Shown here: positions 10,769-23,659 of the stretch, one piece after another
Layout of the letters: each line of letters starts with the position of its first letter
How positions within the stretch are numbered: the first letter of the stretch is position 1
NCBI GenBank assembly: GCA_015680685.1
Contig: MNCI01010832.1
Coordinates: 260,641-324,640 of the forward strand
Source of the DNA: Gnetum montanum
Taxonomy: Eukaryota > Streptophyta > Gnetopsida > Gnetales > Gnetaceae
Length of the DNA: 64,000 bases
Reading direction: 5' to 3'
Made by a program: the position numbers and the translations under genes
Notes under the pieces: generated by a model
Database searches by the model: none
What the model saw: only the letters and a program-made list of their open reading frames with translations
Told to the model about the DNA's origin: nothing

Positions 10769-13700
10769 ATGATTTCTTCAACAACCGCTATTTCCACCTC
10801 GAACCTTGAGGTTCCTTTCATGGCTCAAAGCACGATGGGTGTCAAGCGGCCACCTAGCCTAGTGTTGGTGCCACGCCAGTCTCTTAGGATCTGACATCTG
10901 TCACCTGAGTTCTTGGCATAAGACGTAGAGCATTACAACTTCCTTTGCATAAATATCTAGGCAAATATGCCCTTGGATTGCCAAGAACTTGAGGAAAAAT
11001 GCAATTTTGAGTTCCTTCATCGAAACAAGAGGGAATTTATCCCTACCCTTGATGTTACTGTCCCCCTGGCGGAAATGTTTCAGTGGATCTTAGACCAACT
11101 AATGTGAGTCAGTAAGTCTAGGGAACAAGATACGACGTCTCATTATGATGAGGCTTTCTAGGACGAATAGGAAGACTTGGACTTCCAATCCGAGGGTGGT
11201 GGCTAGACTTAACCGAAGACCATTCTTCCTACCACGGTCTTCCAGTCAAACTCAATTTTTGCATCTGCCTCTTTTATGGCTACAACAACTCCACCACAAT
11301 CAACATTTTCATTAGCCATGGGCAGCTATTTTGCACCCTCAGCATACCAACATGCTCCTCCCTCAGTTTCATTCTCAGGCACTCTCCCTCCTCATTCTGT
11401 CCCATCCTCGTACTAAGCGTTGGTCACAGCTACGTTGCCTTATGTGCACACCGTGTCTGCTTCATAGCTGCATGGAGTCTCCACTCCTATTCCATCATCT
11501 ACACCTGTTCCACCATCAGCAGTAGGCCTAGCCCCAACTACGTTGTGGACCCTAGCCACTTCACTCCCTATTTCGCAACCCTCCCAGATGTCGCATTACC
11601 CTCACCATCAAGCATACCAAGTCCCGCAGGTATCACAACCAAGCGCGGAACTGTGGCTCGTCCCATCAATCACACAAATGACTAACCCTACAGCACCAGC
11701 GGTCGTCACTCCAATAGCACCACCCACTGGGTGGTGGACCTCACAGGTAACACCCTTCGCAAGGGCAAGCCCAATGGCACCCCCTATGAGCTAGGCCACT
11801 GTCCTTACTACGCCACCAACGATGGTTTCCCCTACAACACCACAACCATCTGCATTGTCTTCGGGTCTAGATTAAGTGTTCCAACTTATCCAGACCCTCA
11901 CTGAAGAGATTAAATATCTCAAAGTTATCAGTTTTGACATAATGTAGGTCTTGAATTTCTACCATGATGACCCCATCAGCCCAGCTGTACCCATGCTCAT
12001 GTTACCCCTTGGTATGCCACTCCTCCACTTTACAAAATACAATGGGGAGGGTGATCCCAATGCACATTTACTCACATTTAGATCTGAATCTTTGTTGTTG
12101 TAGTAGTGGCCGCACACTATTATTCATGTCTTTGCTATGTCTCTGATGGGCAAAGCTTTAGACTAGTATTGCACGCTCTTGTACGCCTCCATCTCAACAC
12201 TAGAGGAGCTGCTCACCCAGTTCATGACTTACTTCAAGTATAACTTGAAGCCCATGCTGGATTAGTTGATGAGAGTTAAGCAAGATACACTGGAGTTGGT
12301 GTAAAAGTTTATATAGCAGTGGAGCACTACCTTGAATGAGATTTGTGAGCCTATCGTGGAGGCCCATTTGCTAGTCGTCTTCAAGGGGGCAGTAAATGAT
12401 TTCATCAAATCCAAGCTGTACTACCTAGCCCCACGCTCTCTCAGTCAAGCTTTCGCCTAGATGAAGAGCATCCAAGATGCGGCTTAAGCTAGTAAAGACC
12501 CAACCTATGTTGCATACAAAAATGCATATACCAAAAAGGACAAAGATAAGGGTAAGGCCGCAACAGCCACGGTGGCTGCCATGGCAAATGAGGCCAAACC
12601 CAACAACAATAATAAGAAAAAGGTGGCCACAACATCAACTAACCCCATGCCTAGCTCAAGTAATGCTACCCAACCCTCCACGTTGGCACCAGAGGCATCA
12701 ACCTAGCCTAAACCCCATTTCTAGTGTAAAGATCACTCCAAATACATCTCCTTACTCGTCAAGCCTTCAGAAATCCTAAAACAATTGTTGGGGGCTGGGT
12801 ATATTCAACATAAGCAGATGTAAGAGGAGGAAACCAAACGACATCAGTTGTATTGTGAACTCCTTATAAACCCCTCCTTAGCTATGCCCAATGAGCCACC
12901 AGTTCCTAAGAACTTCCGGCTGGAATGGTTCTGTGACTACCATCAACTTGGTGGTCACAACGCGGATTACTATTTATCACTAAAAGATAACATCCAATGG
13001 ATGATTGATTAGGGGAAGTTGGTTCTGGATGAAAGCAAGCTTATCTGCCCTGAAAATTAATCCATGCACATCTACAAGGATCCCCTCAATGCTAACAATG
13101 TGGGGTACATTATCAACACGATTGACATAGATAGTAACCCAGAACCGCCACAATCGTCATTTGTGGTTTGTGTGCCTCAATGTAGCGTAGCAACCTCAGC
13201 AATGACAAAAAAGATGTTGCAACAACCATTCATCCTCAAGGTTCCCCCTCACACATCTGCTCCTGCACCCTTCATATTCAAAATTTCATCTCTACTTAAC
13301 ACCACAAGCACCGTTTGTCATTAGGGGGCCAAAAACTCAACTACCCCCATCACATAGAGCCAATCTAAGATGGCATCTCAACCTTCCTGGTCAAAGAAAC
13401 ATGAAGAGCATCTGATGGCCAAAATGGCCAAGGAACATACTCCCCCAGGTCCTCCCAAGCCTACCCCCTCATCCTCTATGTCTATGCCCCCCTCATCATC
13501 AACAGTTGACGCCACTACGTGCACATAGTCATCCCTATTCCACCTAAGAAGGCCTAGCCCTAAACCTAAAACTGCTCCTCGAGAAATTTGTCTTCTAGGA
13601 TGGATGGAGGAAGAGAAGGGCGGAAAACAACAAGAAAGTGGACAAGACCTTCTAAATGCCCTTACTCAGGTCAAAGAAGCTCTAAAACAAAAAAACACAA

Positions 13701-13909
13701 CCTTGAGCCTGTATGACTTGGTAATGACCTTCACTGCACACCATGAGGCCTTGGTTCACATGTTAACGTCCATACTGATTAACGAAAACATGCCGATAGA
13801 GGAGAAAGCAATCCATGCGATCATGCTTTCTTCTATGCCTGAAGAACTGTGTCAGGCTCAGTTGACGTTCCATGATGAGTTCATTAAGGATGATCCTGAG
13901 AAGGGCTAG
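10769..13909 (+). pseudogene. Element A gag
   Basis: Start ATG at 10,769 (MISSTTAISTSNLEVP) aligns with the B gag start (MAVTTTSITTTNLEVP), which supports the choice. There follow a Pro/Ser/Thr-rich region (11,200-11,900), the retrotransposon gag core at about 12,000-12,480 (FTKYNGEGDPNAHL; TLEELLTQFMTYFKYNL), a Lys-rich stretch, and a zinc-finger-like FCDYHQLGGHNADYYLSLK near 12,930. The latter is the CxYHxxxGHxTxxCxxLK type, whose final Cys is lost. A further acidic segment runs to 13,909. In-frame TAGs replace expected Gln codons at many places. The product would package the RNA into virus-like particles. Confidence 0.8.
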
Positions 13910-14466
13910 GAAATAACAACACCCCTGTTCATCATAATTCGGGTCGATCACAACAAGATCCGAAGAGTACATGTTGATGATTTGCTACAAATTTCATCCC
14001 ATTCCCCATAATGGACAAACTGGGTTTGGTGGATCAAATCAAGCCCACGACAACCTCATGTTTGAAGTCGTTCAATGGAGTGCAGGTGGTGGTAAAGGGG
14101 ACTGTCCACATTAACTTTGTGGTAGGGGACCAGTTCCCCACAAGTGCAACATTTATCATGGTAGAAGAGATGCTTGGGTTTAACTTGATCTTGGGGAGGT
14201 CGTGGTTAGCTCAACTCAAGGCTGTCTCTTCATCCATACATCAAGAAATCCAACTACCTTATGCTAGCAGGGAGGTGATGATCTATGATGATGAAATGGC
14301 AACCCAAGCAATAAACAATGTCGACATGGAGCAAGGTTCAGAAGTAATAACCTCTAAGAATGAAGCGCCTATCTCCACCGAAGCTACTTGTTTGGAAAAT
14401 GATTTGGCCCAAAATGTTGGCTCAAAAAAAAAACTACGTGGGCCAAATTACCTTTTCAAGCGGTAG
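13910..14466 (+). pseudogene. Element A aspartic protease
   Basis: The stretch at 14,011-14,466 is open. It starts MDKLGLV and includes SFNGVQVVVKGTVHINFVVG and GFNLILGRSWL, the C-terminal signature of gypsy proteases (usually xNxILGRPWL). Upstream, at about 13,970, the catalytic region reads VHVDDLLQ, so the expected Asp-Ser/Gly motif is not preserved. This domain is absent from element B. Confidence 0.75.
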
Positions 14467-14689
14467 ATAATGATATAGAAGAGTACTGCAACAAAGCCCC
14501 TTAACGTTACGCATCATTGAGCCCACGATGGGTTAGAAAGCAGCTGCGAGAATGATCGTTACTTGCGTAGTGTAACTACTGCATTGCTTCTGACATGATT
14601 AATGCTTATCATACGTTTATTCTTTGTTTGCTCCATATTCATTCGTTTACGCTAAGTGTCTACCTCATCCTTTAAACCGTTCACATCAC

Positions 14690-14945
14690 GTCCACTGTTT
14701 ACATCACGCCACAGCCCACTAAGGCCTAAAACTAGCAAAATTTTTCTTTACCATCAACCAATGGCTTGAAATGGCCCAAAACTACCAATGGCCCGCTAAG
14801 GCCTAAAATTGGAAAAAATTTTCTTTACCATCATGTGATGGCCCGAAATGGCCTAAAACTAGCGATGGCCCGAAATGGCCTAAAACTACTAATGGCCTAG
14901 AATGGCCTTAAACTATTGTTACGGCCTGAAATGGCCTAAAACTAA
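14690..14945 (+). repeat. Repeat array 1 of element A (GGCCTAAAACTA units)
   Basis: About seven diverged units of 'atggcccgaaatggcctaaaactagc' (roughly 28-50 bp) run in tandem between the end of protease and the 3' end of the antisense gene. The word CTAAAACTA relates it to arrays 2 and 3, which use CTTAAACTAG. Confidence 0.8.
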
Positions 14946-15127
14946 AACGAGATGCTCCCAAGGAGTTTAGTTAATAAAAAAAGATAAAGAATAAAATAAA
15001 AATAAATACAACACATAAGCCAACATGAAGTAAATCTCTCCATATTCTATTTTTTCATTCAAAATATTAATCAATAATGTTTACAACATTCTTTGTGAGA
15101 ATGCAAATAAAATTCTCTGTTGCTACG

Positions 15128-17576
15128 CTATGACCCTTCACCCACTCCATCATCCCCTGCCTCATTAGGTCCCATGTTTTCAGCTGGATTTTGTACCACA
15201 AGAGAAATGAAATAGTCATTTAAAGCTACAATAAGGACTCAAATAAAATAAAATATCACAACGCCAAAAAAATAACTGACCTGAGATGGCCCCGCGTCTA
15301 TTTTGGGGGGTATCCAATCCATGCCTACCATACATTGCAAGATCTCCTCCTTCATAATATTGGCCTAATTCCTATTTTCTAGATCAGTTCTTGCTACAAC
15401 TTTCTCCTTTTCTATGGCTGTCCATCTAGGTGATCTTGGAGAAAAGGTGGTAGTGGCAGCCTCACCTGAGGGAAAGGTCATTTCCCTTTTGGGAGATTCA
15501 CTGACTGTCACCTGTTGCATAAACTTGTCATAAGCCCTAGGAGAGCCAATAATGTTAAGGAATACCTCATAGGTATGCAACTTGATAGAGGTATCCCAGT
15601 ATTATTTATGGTAGGTAGTATGTTCTAGTTTATACATATGTTTGTGGTTTTTCTGTGCCTACTCCCATTCGTAAACCCTTGCACTGTAGTCCTTCCAGTG
15701 TTGGTTCTTCTAGGTTAATAGGTCCATTTGCATGCACTGTTCTATTATTTCATGAGTGGCCTCATTGTTGCATCACACGGTTGTCCAATACCTTGCGTAG
15801 TCAATGATGACCATCACCAACTACCATTGTTAGTATCTCGGGCTAATAAGAATTCATTCCTGGATTGGAGATCTCCCACATCGACAATCAGATTGGCCTT
15901 CTCCTTCTCAAGCCTCTATACCCATTTCCAAAGGTCTTTGTTCATGCACCTACATTCCCACAAGGAGCATTCCAAGTACACCGCACATTGGCTCGCTTCG
16001 TCATATATGCGACGAGCTACTTTAGTCACCTCCAGTGGAAATTTGGGTGCAGCATCAACCTCAATCGCTTGCTTAGGGTCCCACTTGAGATGAGAGGCTA
16101 CGAACCACATATAGAAAGGCATTTGTCACAATGGCATAGTGAAGCAACAACAATTTAGAGAGTCTAGCATAGCAAGTTTCACTTACCCACTTCTGGATCG
16201 ATCTGCTTCAGACGGTTGATCATGTCTTCGATCACCGCCTCCATGAAAGTAAATTTGTTAAGGGTCTCGATCCATGGTCGTAGGCGAATCGAGGAAGGCC
16301 TAGAGGTATCAATAATGGTGTTTTCTACATAGTGAAATGTGTTAGCCATAGTGGAGAGGAATCACAATAAAGTTGATGAACAATGTAAATAATAGTGTAA
16401 AGCTCCTACCCAGTAAACCCTCAGGGGTGATAGCGGGGAGGGAGGGGGGGGGGATCGTCCATCAGCACACTGTCAAATATGTGGTTAAACTCACCAGCAT
16501 CAAAATGGAGCCCCTCTCCTTCCAGCTGACCCAATAAGGTAGGAGCATCCTCGATACTCATGTGCCCCTTTGGTACTGAACTACTCTCCGCAAAAGGGTC
16601 ATCAACAGGGGTCCCTTCTTCTACAGCAGGGGCCCCTTCTTCATTGGATGGGATCCTTTCCTCTGTGGCCAAAGCCTCTTTGTTTTTGCCAGTTGCCCCT
16701 GTTGTAGGGGCCACCACCTCTTCTTCCCCTTCTTCCTCTTCTTCCTCTACTAATAAAGCATAGTCGTAGTAAGCAAATTATACCAACTTGAAGTAGATGC
16801 TAGGCTGTGCAATGCTACCTAGCGTAACACAGTGTAGAAATTGTTGGCTAGATAAAAAAAAAACAAACAAAACACTTAGCAATCGAAGGCTATACTCTGT
16901 GAAGTTTAAGCTACAACTTCTTCCCTCTTTCCTCATTTGTGCAGGGAGGTTCCTCGGCCAGGAGAGACCTCTTGCATTGCAACTTAGTTGTCACCATCTT
17001 TGCAATGAGGCATTCCCCCCTTGTCACATTGCTGGTGGTAATGGGGGGGGGGGGGTGCCTCTCCCATGCTATCCTGGGCACGAAAGTTGCGTGCCATCCG
17101 ATCCTTGCTCGTCATTGAAAATGATTCCCCAATAGCTTCTAGGGGGTTTTGAGATTGGGTGGTATTGAAGACTTAGCAAATCCATGGCTTGGAAATCTAG
17201 TTACAATCTTGTAGTACCCAGACCCCACTCTCACGGACTACCAAGAATGAACATCAATTGAACATGTAACAGTGAATTCATAGTTTAGCGTACCAGGTTT
17301 AAATGGCATGAGAAATGGTGGGAGATCCACCAACACGTCTTCAACAATGAGTGGCCTAAGGGATGTCCACTCCCTATCCAACTAATCAGCTTCTTTACAC
17401 TTCCCATAAAATTGGGAATACTGGGTTGAATAGGTTTTGACCTCATCCCCAAATTGGCCTATTATGCCGGTGTGCACATTCCCAGTAGAGGAAAACTCCT
17501 ACAGGGCCATCTATGCCAATGCTAAGGCATCTATATCACTATGAAGACCACTCCTATCAATAAAAAACCTAGAAAC

Positions 17577-17611
<35 letters not shown>

Positions 17612-19101
17612 TGTTAATACTTGTGTCTAGCGTAGCATGGATTACACAACATGATAAAATACCTTCATAGAACTCACCCACCGGGATAATAAATGGTTCT
17701 AAGTGGGTTCTGAAAGCAGGTGCCCATGTGACGGGCAACGAATAACATGTTGTATAAGTGATAACACTTATACTTAGGCATCTTCCAGATCCAACTTAAG
17801 CATCTCAAGCTTTTTGGGCCCTAGTTGGAATCTTCTTCCCAATTGTCCCCGATTGACCCATCAGTTAAAAATTTCAAAATGTCTCGGTTTGCCCTGGGCA
17901 ATAGGGTTTCTGTGATTACAGCTGTTGTCTTCGCTGATAAGTGTGACCAAACAATCACACTAAAATGGCAGAGGAGGAACTGTAGGAAGTCCCATGTGCC
18001 TTCTCGGAAATAGACTGCTTACCGTCGCACATGTGCATGGGGAGGAGGAACATTGGCCACCAGTTTGCTAAGGTAGCATAGGACTTCCACAATCTCCAAG
18101 ATAATCAAAATGGGCTTCAACATGACCCTGCACAATGAAGCATCAAACATTAGCATTGTGTACGAGTGAAGTTTACACATAGCGTAGCATAACCCTATGA
18201 TTGCGTATAGCATAGCATGACACTTTCTTTGCATGTAGTGTAGCATGATCTCCCAGTTGCATATCTCTCTAATAAAAATAAAAAGACAATAAAAAATCAT
18301 AGGCGATGTAGCAACATGATACTTGTAGTGTAGCATACTCATCAAGCCTTGCATAATGTAACAACACTTGGATGCAAACACATGACACGTGATGTAGCAA
18401 ATGAACAAGAATAGATAGACGCGAAAAAATATAACAATGCAATCAACATATTACCATGACAGGCATGGCAATGTAGCAAACTTAATAGAAATAAATCTAG
18501 CAACGTAGTAGTGTTGCAGATTCGATAGCGTAGTAATGCAACAAACCTAAAGAGCTTACGACACACCGACATAGCATTATAAAAACATTACGAAAATTCA
18601 AAAAAGAAAGAATTCACTGTGCTATAGCCATCTCAAAAATACTTCTGCCATACAAAATAACTCATGCTACACTACATTAAACATGTGTGACACTGTCAAG
18701 TCTTGCAGATGGCCAAACCCTCTTAAGGACGGTACGTTACGCTAACCATGCGCTAAGTTGTCCAGAATCACCCAAACCCCTGTGACAAGGTAGTCGCAAC
18801 AATGGCATTTGAGGTGATACCGCATGCAGCTACATCATAACATTCGTACAATTGCTATGGCCAACTAGCAACAACGGTGGCGTAGCGGCCAAAATAGCAA
18901 TCAAAATAATGGCAAAAGATGCAGATTTCATCACAATAACGATTACTGTAGTCTGGAAAATAAGGGTGGTGTAGCAACTTACCAAGCAGATGGAGCCTCT
19001 GCTTACACTTCAAAAAGCACCTTGGACAGGCGTCCCAAAGTGTCCTTTACTTTGTCCACCTTAGCAAGTCCTTGGTGCTTGCGTTCGCCTTTTGGTGCCA
19101 T
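15128..19101 (-). pseudogene. Spliced antisense gene of element A (unknown function)
   Basis: The start codon at 19,101 (MAPKGERKH) opens a multi-exon gene opposite to gag-pol. Exons inferred from splice sites and frame are: 1, 19,101-18,983 (donor GTAAGT); 2, 18,127-17,678 (donor GTGAGT); 3, 17,568-17,294; 4, about 17,270-16,879 (truncated); 5, 16,746-16,495; 6, 16,324-16,187 (donor GTAAGT); 7, about 16,121-15,281; 8, 15,183-15,128 ending at TAG. Exons 1-3 have the same lengths as in element B. Exon 5 is acidic (runs of Glu), and exons 6-7 are predicted helical (IEDMINRLKQ). Internal stops mostly replace Gln codons. Exon 4 lacks about 0.7 kb compared with B, and its donor is CT instead of GT. 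I recognise no known domain. It may be a Tat-lineage antisense ORF in an unusual position. Confidence 0.75.
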
Positions 19102-19389
19102 TGTTTCACTCACAAATACTGTCAAGTACTATGCTACATTGCTTCGCTTTCTCTTGGCATGACCGTGCTATGCTCTGGATGTGGGCTTTGTGCTCTGACA
19201 ATGAAAATGACAAGTTTACCAGGGGTAAACCCTTATTTATAGTCGACACGGTAAAAAGAACTTGCCATTTTTGCACCCTGAGTAATGTGGGATATCCCGT
19301 ATAGCATAACATTATTGTGTCATAATCCCGCTATAGTGTAGCATCATTGTTTGAAGCATAACAGGTGGGCCCAACAAAAAATTTTGTTT

Positions 19390-19801
19390 CACCTTGAATT
19401 AGCAACCTACCTTTACAAAGCCCACCCATTAACGGTCCGCAAAGACCTTAAATTAGTGACCTTACCTTTACAAAGCCCACCCGTTAACGGTCCGAAAAGA
19501 CCTTAAACTAGTGACCTTACCTTTACAAAGCCTACCTGTTAACGGTTCACAAAGACCTTAAACTAGTGACCGTAGTTCTCAAACTCCACCCGTTAACGGT
19601 TTTCTAAGACCTTAAACTAGCAACCTCGATTTACATTTTGATGTACACTATAGCATGAGTACGGTCCACCATGATCTTAAACTGATAGCCTTAGTATCCA
19701 TTTCATATTTTAAACTAGATTTTGCAATGTTACGGTCCACCATAAGCTTAAACTGGCAAATTTAATGTCCCTTGCATGTTCAAACCCGTTCACGGTCTGT
19801 C
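19390..19801 (+). repeat. Repeat array 2 of element A, left part
   Basis: Tandem units of about 60 bp ('cccgttaacggtccgcaaagaccttaaactagtgacc') lie upstream of the antisense gene start and before RT. Successive units become less alike towards the right. The array is cut by the insertion of element B and resumes at 34,707. Confidence 0.8.
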
Positions 19802-19806
19802 AAGAA
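19802..19806. repeat. Target-site duplication of element B, left copy (AAGAA)
   Basis: AAGAA precedes the B 5' LTR, and AAGAC follows its 3' LTR at 34,707-34,711. Four of five bases match, as expected for an old duplication. The host sequence is a unit of array 2 (CAAAGACCTTAAA). Confidence 0.75.
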
Positions 19807-21485
19807 TGAAACACCATAAATTTTTAGGGTATCCTTGCTTCACTAGGACATCACAATTCAGGTAGTGACCGGTTGCTTTGGCAAGAAATGAATGCTCCAA
19901 GTTTAGATTGTCCAGTTCAGCAAGTTTTCTACTTTTAGTGTCGGCAGGCCCAACGGGTCCTCCTACTTGCCTTCCTGAGTAGTTCATCTAGCTGATAGCC
20001 TACTCAGAAGCAATGTGAAGAGTCATCGACGGTGCTCAAAATGCGTAAAATAGTTTGGCAAGTTTTCTAGTCAAGGAGTTTGCTACGCTACGCAATGCTA
20101 TATAGCATAGCAGGCTTCGAGAGACAGTTGTTCAAGTAGTCAATCGTAAATTATTACAAGACAAGGTGTTACGCTATGCTACGCAATGCAACATGGAACA
20201 ATGTAGTGAAAGCAAGGCAGGAAGGCTCAGCCTACTTAGTGATTTCAAATGCACTCAGTCAACACCTTTGACCTTTGAAAATAGTTACTTCGCTCGGCTC
20301 CAAGTTCTACCAAAGCACAAAAGGCATCTTAAAGGGCGGGATTAGGAAATTTGCAAGTTTCGTAGTGCAGAAAGCAAAGTTTGCAAATTGGCGACGTTTT
20401 CGTGACTAAGGCTAGCTGCTACGCTATGCTATGCTATGTAGCATAGAAGAGTGTAGAAAGTATGCAGAAAGTAGTTGCAGTGCTTCAAAGGTTCCCGACA
20501 CATGCAGTAGGATGCAATGCAAGTTTTTGCTTCAAATCGGTGGCTACGCTATGGTACACTGCATAGTGTAGTGCAATGTAGCATGATACTACGCTACGCC
20601 AACATGCTATGCTACAAAGGCATAACATAGTGTAACAGGAAATTACACTACATCGATGCACTTCACCTACTTGAACCATTGGCACATGTTTTCAAGTTCT
20701 GATAGCATAATTACAGCGTGGTAGGCTTGTAATTACAGCATGGTAGGCTCATCCAATGGTCATGCACATCCAACAGTCATGCACGTCCATGTAGCATAGA
20801 CATGTCAACACAGGCCTAGGACATGTGATGTCCAAATCACACCTTTCGCATGCCCTTGGCCTTATAAATGCCCCGATGAGCAATGGTGGGTGGGGTGGTT
20901 GATGGGTGAATTGGCTGGCTGGAAAGCAAAATGTTAGCATTGTATTCCTAAGCATTATAAACATCTTGTTTGACACTGTAAATAGTTAGCACTCTCGTTT
21001 GGCATTTTTCTCCACTCCTTCCTGCTAGCCTCTATAGCATTTTTCATTGTTGATTCTTGAGTTCGCATTCAAGCATACAACTGTCTTACTCTAAATGTCT
21101 TGGTTACTTTTGGGATCCCTACACCCCTTAGCATCGTGCAACCAATTGTATCCACCTTAACAGGGTGAAGTCACGTTCTTGAAGCGATACATTTCCCTAA
21201 CTGCATTTTACTTTTTTTTTCTTACTTATCATTACATTTTTACATTGTTTTTTGTCCCCTTTTGCATATAAAGTTATCATTTTATGCTAGAAGTCTCATT
21301 TTCAAATTATCCATTTACAAAAGGTTATATTAACACTAACTAAGTCCCTGTTTAATCGACCAGACCATTCAGGGTGGTCCATTTCTATTTTATCCAACAC
21401 GGCCCTCACGCGGATACGGGGTTAAGACTGTCATGATTGATGACCTCTTGGTGTTTTCCAGCTGCTGATGATTTCGGTCGCTACA
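19807..21485 (+). repeat. Element B 5' LTR
   Basis: TGAAACACC ... GCTACA, 1,679 bp. It matches 32,958-34,706 and, less closely, the LTRs of A. It lacks about 90 bp present in the 3' LTR at about 33,461-33,556, a segment that contains one extra GCTACGC palindrome. TATA-like TTATAAATG lies at 20,862. Confidence 0.9.
20862..20870 (+). promoter_or_regulatory. TATA-like box in element B 5' LTR
   Basis: TTATAAATG sits at the position of TATAAATA in the three other LTRs of the family. Confidence 0.6.
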
Positions 21486-21487
21486 GT

Positions 21488-21510
21488 TTTTTGGTGCTAG
21501 AAGGAGGGCC
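21488..21510 (+). other. Primer-binding region of element B
   Basis: TTTTTGGTGCTAGAAGGAGGGCC lies directly after the LTR end and is conserved with element A and, in reverse orientation, with element D (46,565-46,588). The primer tRNA is not identified. Confidence 0.6.
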
Positions 21511-21893
21511 TTTTAGTGTCCTTTCCATGTTTTATGGTAGTCTTGTAAGCATTCTACATCCTGATATGCATTAGCATAAACTTGACACCCATTTGTGGTT
21601 ATTTACGCATCGTGCGGTGCAGATCAGTCACTTCGACGGTTCTTTCGGAACCCTGTAGGATGTAAAGGCTCCGATTGCCAGTTAACTTTTTTATTTTATG
21701 GTAGTCTTGCATGTGGTTTGTACCTTGTTAGGCACTAGTGTAAATGTTACACCCCTTTTGCTATTGTTTACACATCATGTGGTACAGATCGGTCACTTCG
21801 ACGGTTCTTTTGAGACCCTGTAGGACATAAAGCCTTAGATTGTCGCTAGATTTTCTTATTTCCATCATTTGCAATCCTTTTAGCTCCATAACA

Positions 21894-23640
21894 ATGGCTG
21901 TCACAACTACCTCTATTACTACTACTAACCTCGAGGTTCCTCTCATGGTCCAAGGCACCACAAATGCCGAGCGACTACCCAACCCAAGGCTGGGACCACT
22001 TCGGTCCCTCAGGATCCAAAACCGGGGAATCGAAGGCTTGGCTGAGCAGCATGAACAATATAGCTTCCTCTGCACTAAGGTGCAGGCAAACTTGCCATTA
22101 GATGCATAGGAATTTGAGGAAAAATGTAGCTTCGAGTTCACCTACTACAACGGGAAGGAATTTATTCCTAATGCCAATGCTTTCATCCCTTTGACAAAAG
22201 CACAACAATGGATTTTAGATCAGTTGATACATCTATCTAAGCCTGGTGAGGTGCAAGACATAGCGTATCACCATGATAAGGTCTTCCAAGATGGACAGGA
22301 GGAACTGGATTCTCAATCCAACAAGGGAGGTTAAGTCAACCCCACCACCATCCCTCCTACCCAGTCCTTCTGGAATAATCCACTGACTATCGTCGCTCCC
22401 TTCGGGATCATGGCCATGCCACTGTAGCCTACAATCCCACCTATCATGGGTAGTTGTACCATGCCTGTGGCATACCAAAATACCCACATCCCTGTTTCAA
22501 CTTCAGTCACCATTCCTTTGCAGGTTATTCATGAATCCCTTTTTGCTTCACAACATGCCCCAACCTCAACTACCCTTCCTTACATTCATACTATATCTTC
22601 TTCGCAGCCGTTTGCAACTTTATTATCCATTCCTATGTTCACATCTGTCCCACCAACCACGGCAGGCCCAGGCCCGTTGACATGGTGGACCCCATTCACT
22701 TCTTTGCCTATTCCATGACCATCGTAGATGTCTCATTATGTTCACCCTCAGACCTACCAAACCCCACAAATGGTACAACCTATCATGGGGCTATGGTCTG
22801 TTCTGTCAATGACAGAAGTGGCCTACCCAACAACCCAACCCACTGTTGCTGCTCCAATAGCACCACCTACTAGGTGGTGGATAGCGCAAGTAGCACCGTT
22901 CATGGGGGCCACCCAAATGGTACCCCCAATGGGTCACACTGCTGCCCTTGTCACTCCAAAAATGGGAACTGCCTCAACAGTTCCCCAGTTGTCCACGTCA
23001 TCGTAGGGTCTAAATCAAGCTTTCCAGCTTATCCAAACTCATACTGAGGAAATAAAATGCCTCAAAGCTGTCGGGTTTGACATGGTACAAGTCATGGACT
23101 TTTACTAGGACGATCCTATCAGCCTTGCAATCCCTGCACTAACGTTACCCCTAGGGATGTCCCTCCCCCACTTCACGAAATATAATGGGGAGGGGGATCC
23201 CAATGCACATCTTATTACCTTTAGGTTTGAATCCCTTCTATTGCAACAATGGCCACACATCATTATCTATGTCTTTGCTATGTCCCTAGCCGAGAAAGCC
23301 CTGGATTGGTATCGTGCGCTGCCACACTTATCTATTTCAACTCTAGAGGAGTTTTTGACCCAGTTCATGATGTGCTTCAAGTATAACTTGAAGGTGGAAA
23401 CCACGTTGGATTAGTTGATGAGAGTGAAGCAAGATCCTCTGGAACCAGTCCAGAAGTTCATCCAGTGTTGGAGCGCAACCCTTAACAAAATCTACGAGCC
23501 CATCGTGGAGGCCCACTTGTTGGTCATCTTTAAGGGTGCAATGAATGACTTCATCAAGTCTAAAGTGTACTAGCTCACCCCTCATACTCTTAGTCAAGCC
23601 TTTGCTCAGACTAAGAGCATATAGGATTAGTAAAGTCAAA
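21894..23640 (+). pseudogene. Element B gag (C-terminally truncated)
   Basis: The frame from ATG 21,894 (MAVTTTSITTTNLEVP) runs in a single phase to about 23,640 and is broken almost only by TAG/TAA where Gln is expected. It contains a Pro/Thr-rich segment (22,330-22,990) and the gag core at about 23,150-23,600 (PHFTKYNGEGDPNAHLITF, EKALDWYRALPHLSISTLEEF, FMMCFKYNL). At about 23,640-23,680 the sequence jumps from gag to exon 6 of the antisense gene. The zinc finger and protease seen in A are gone. Confidence 0.85.
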
Positions 23641-23659
23641 CCATCTAGCCTAGCAACGT

